Source: JANQUM01 sp047630355 (lineage in GTDB: Bacteria; Bacteroidota; Bacteroidia; Cytophagales; Spirosomataceae). From it: DNA of 64,000 bases. Both the position numbers and the translations under genes were made by a program. The stretch spans positions 33,490 to 97,489 of the forward strand of contig JBLHXN010000001.1 of assembly GCA_047630355.1 (NCBI GenBank), read 5' to 3'. The notes beneath the pieces are model-generated. The model worked only from the letters and a program-made list of their open reading frames with translations. It was not told the DNA's origin and searched no databases. This document shows, one piece after another, positions 63,536 to 64,000 of the stretch. Numbering within the stretch: the first letter of the stretch is position 1; each line of letters starts with the position of its first letter.

Positions 63536-64000
63536 TTATCTGTTTAATAATTCGTCAAACGTTAAAGCTACGTAATACATAGAACCGATAGAGGCACTAC
63601 CATAAGCTTGTACGTAAGGATTTCCACCAATGTTAGTGGCACCCACTTTAATGATTGATTTGATGCTTGGTGCTTTGAAGCTAACCTGAGCGTCTAAGTT
63701 GCTGATAGCCGGAACGGTGGTATTGCCAAAGAAGTCAACACCGGCTGTGGTTGGCTGCACAAAGCTTGATTCCCATGTAAAGGCATCTTGATATTTGTAG
63801 GCTAATTTAAAACCAATTTTATCTCCGCTTCCGATGCTTTTTCCGAAGCTAACATTGTAACGATATTGCGGGGTGTTATAACCTGCGTATTGCTGCTGAG
63901 GGGTTGGCACGAAGTTAGTTAACTCATTATTGGCAACGTTTGCCCCGATGCTATAACCCTTACCAATGGCGTAGTCAAGACCAATTGCCCAACCGCGTGT
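63536..64000 (-). CDS. TonB-dependent receptor, C-terminal end (partial)
   Basis: The frame enters at the right edge of the window and ends at 63536, so only the last 154 residues are present. Repeated beta-strand patterns (RGWAIGLDYAIGKGYSIG, YRYNVSFGKSIGSGDKIGF, NLDAQVSFKAPSIKSIIKVG, GGNPYVQAYGSASIGSMYYV) and the final FDELLNR are typical of a receptor barrel end. IIKVGATNIGGNPY resembles the penultimate-strand motif of TonB receptors. Signal, plug and ligand cannot be seen. It is followed by the hairpin at 63415-63443. Confidence 0.85.
   Translation of the reverse strand, partial: TRGWAIGLDYAIGKGYSIGANVANNELTNFVPTPQQQYAGYNTPQYRYNVSFGKSIGSGDKIGFKLAYKYQDAFTWESSFVQPTTAGVDFFGNTTVPAISNLDAQVSFKAPSIKSIIKVGATNIGGNPYVQAYGSASIGSMYYVALTFDELLNR

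Noticed and set aside
1..64000. tRNA, rRNA, insertion sequence or prophage genes
   Set aside because: All gene-free stretches were inspected by eye and none showed a cloverleaf, rRNA motif, transposase, integrase or phage protein. A tRNA scan would be decisive; no such gene is claimed.

Overview
The window comes from a member of the Bacteroidota, most likely Cytophagales (a Spirosomaceae- or Cytophagaceae-like genome). This rests on gene content seen in the sequence: an ECF sigma/FecR/STN-type TonB receptor module, DUF4249 and DUF4301 proteins, a lipoprotein-type Omp85 (TamL) followed by TamB, bacillithiol synthesis (bshC), lipoprotein azurin, a GH97 remnant, CrtZ, few Shine-Dalgarno sequences and TAnnTTTG-like promoter elements. 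No rRNA, tRNA, CRISPR array, transposase or prophage gene was recognised, so the species is not fixed.

Layout. 1-2.9 kb: the start of a beta-propeller-like lipoprotein gene and lysS. 2.9-10 kb: a five-gene minus-strand unit (ECF sigma, FecR, TonB receptor, AEC permease, DctA) ending in a strong terminator. 10-12.7 kb: the gluconeogenic pair fbp-pckA. 12.9-20.3 kb: asparaginase-family lipoprotein, tadA, nadC, crtZ, PafA-type phosphatase, DUF4301 and a frameshifted DJ-1/PfpI gene. 20.3-23 kb: a RimB-like protease / RimK ligase / AstE-AspA deacylase cassette behind a structured 380-base leader, with arginine codons unlike the neighbours. 23-32.6 kb: thrC, azurin, a DeoR regulator, fluC, fcl-dxr, an RluA enzyme, a 54-residue membrane protein and a NagB-deacetylase fusion. 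32.8-36.7 kb: TonB receptor plus DUF4249 lipoprotein and a half-deleted DUF4160/DUF2442 pair. 36.7-42.4 kb: a Fur regulator, a dead methyltransferase, an ABC exporter, a frameshifted lipoprotein and recF. 42.4-54.4 kb: a sulfite-dehydrogenase-like molybdoprotein with a monoheme cytochrome, TamL-TamB, a LolA-like protein and bshC. 54.4-58 kb: a dead GH97 alpha-glucosidase and an RluB-type enzyme with a 78-bp tandem repeat. 58.3-64 kb: glutamate dehydrogenase, pyruvate kinase, a leucine attenuator, a dead methyltransferase, leuA, and the end of another outer-membrane receptor.

Themes. (1) Carboxylate use: the TonB receptor transcription unit carries two inner-membrane organic-acid carriers and lies just downstream of PEP carboxykinase and fructose bisphosphatase, suggesting regulated uptake of a C4-dicarboxylate or related acid feeding gluconeogenesis. 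(2) A previously unannotated leader peptide with six consecutive leucine codons and mutually exclusive hairpins lies 5' of leuA, whose product lacks the C-terminal regulatory domain. (3) Gene decay: at least six accessory loci are broken by single-base indels, short tandem duplications, nonsense codons or truncation, while the housekeeping genes read through cleanly.
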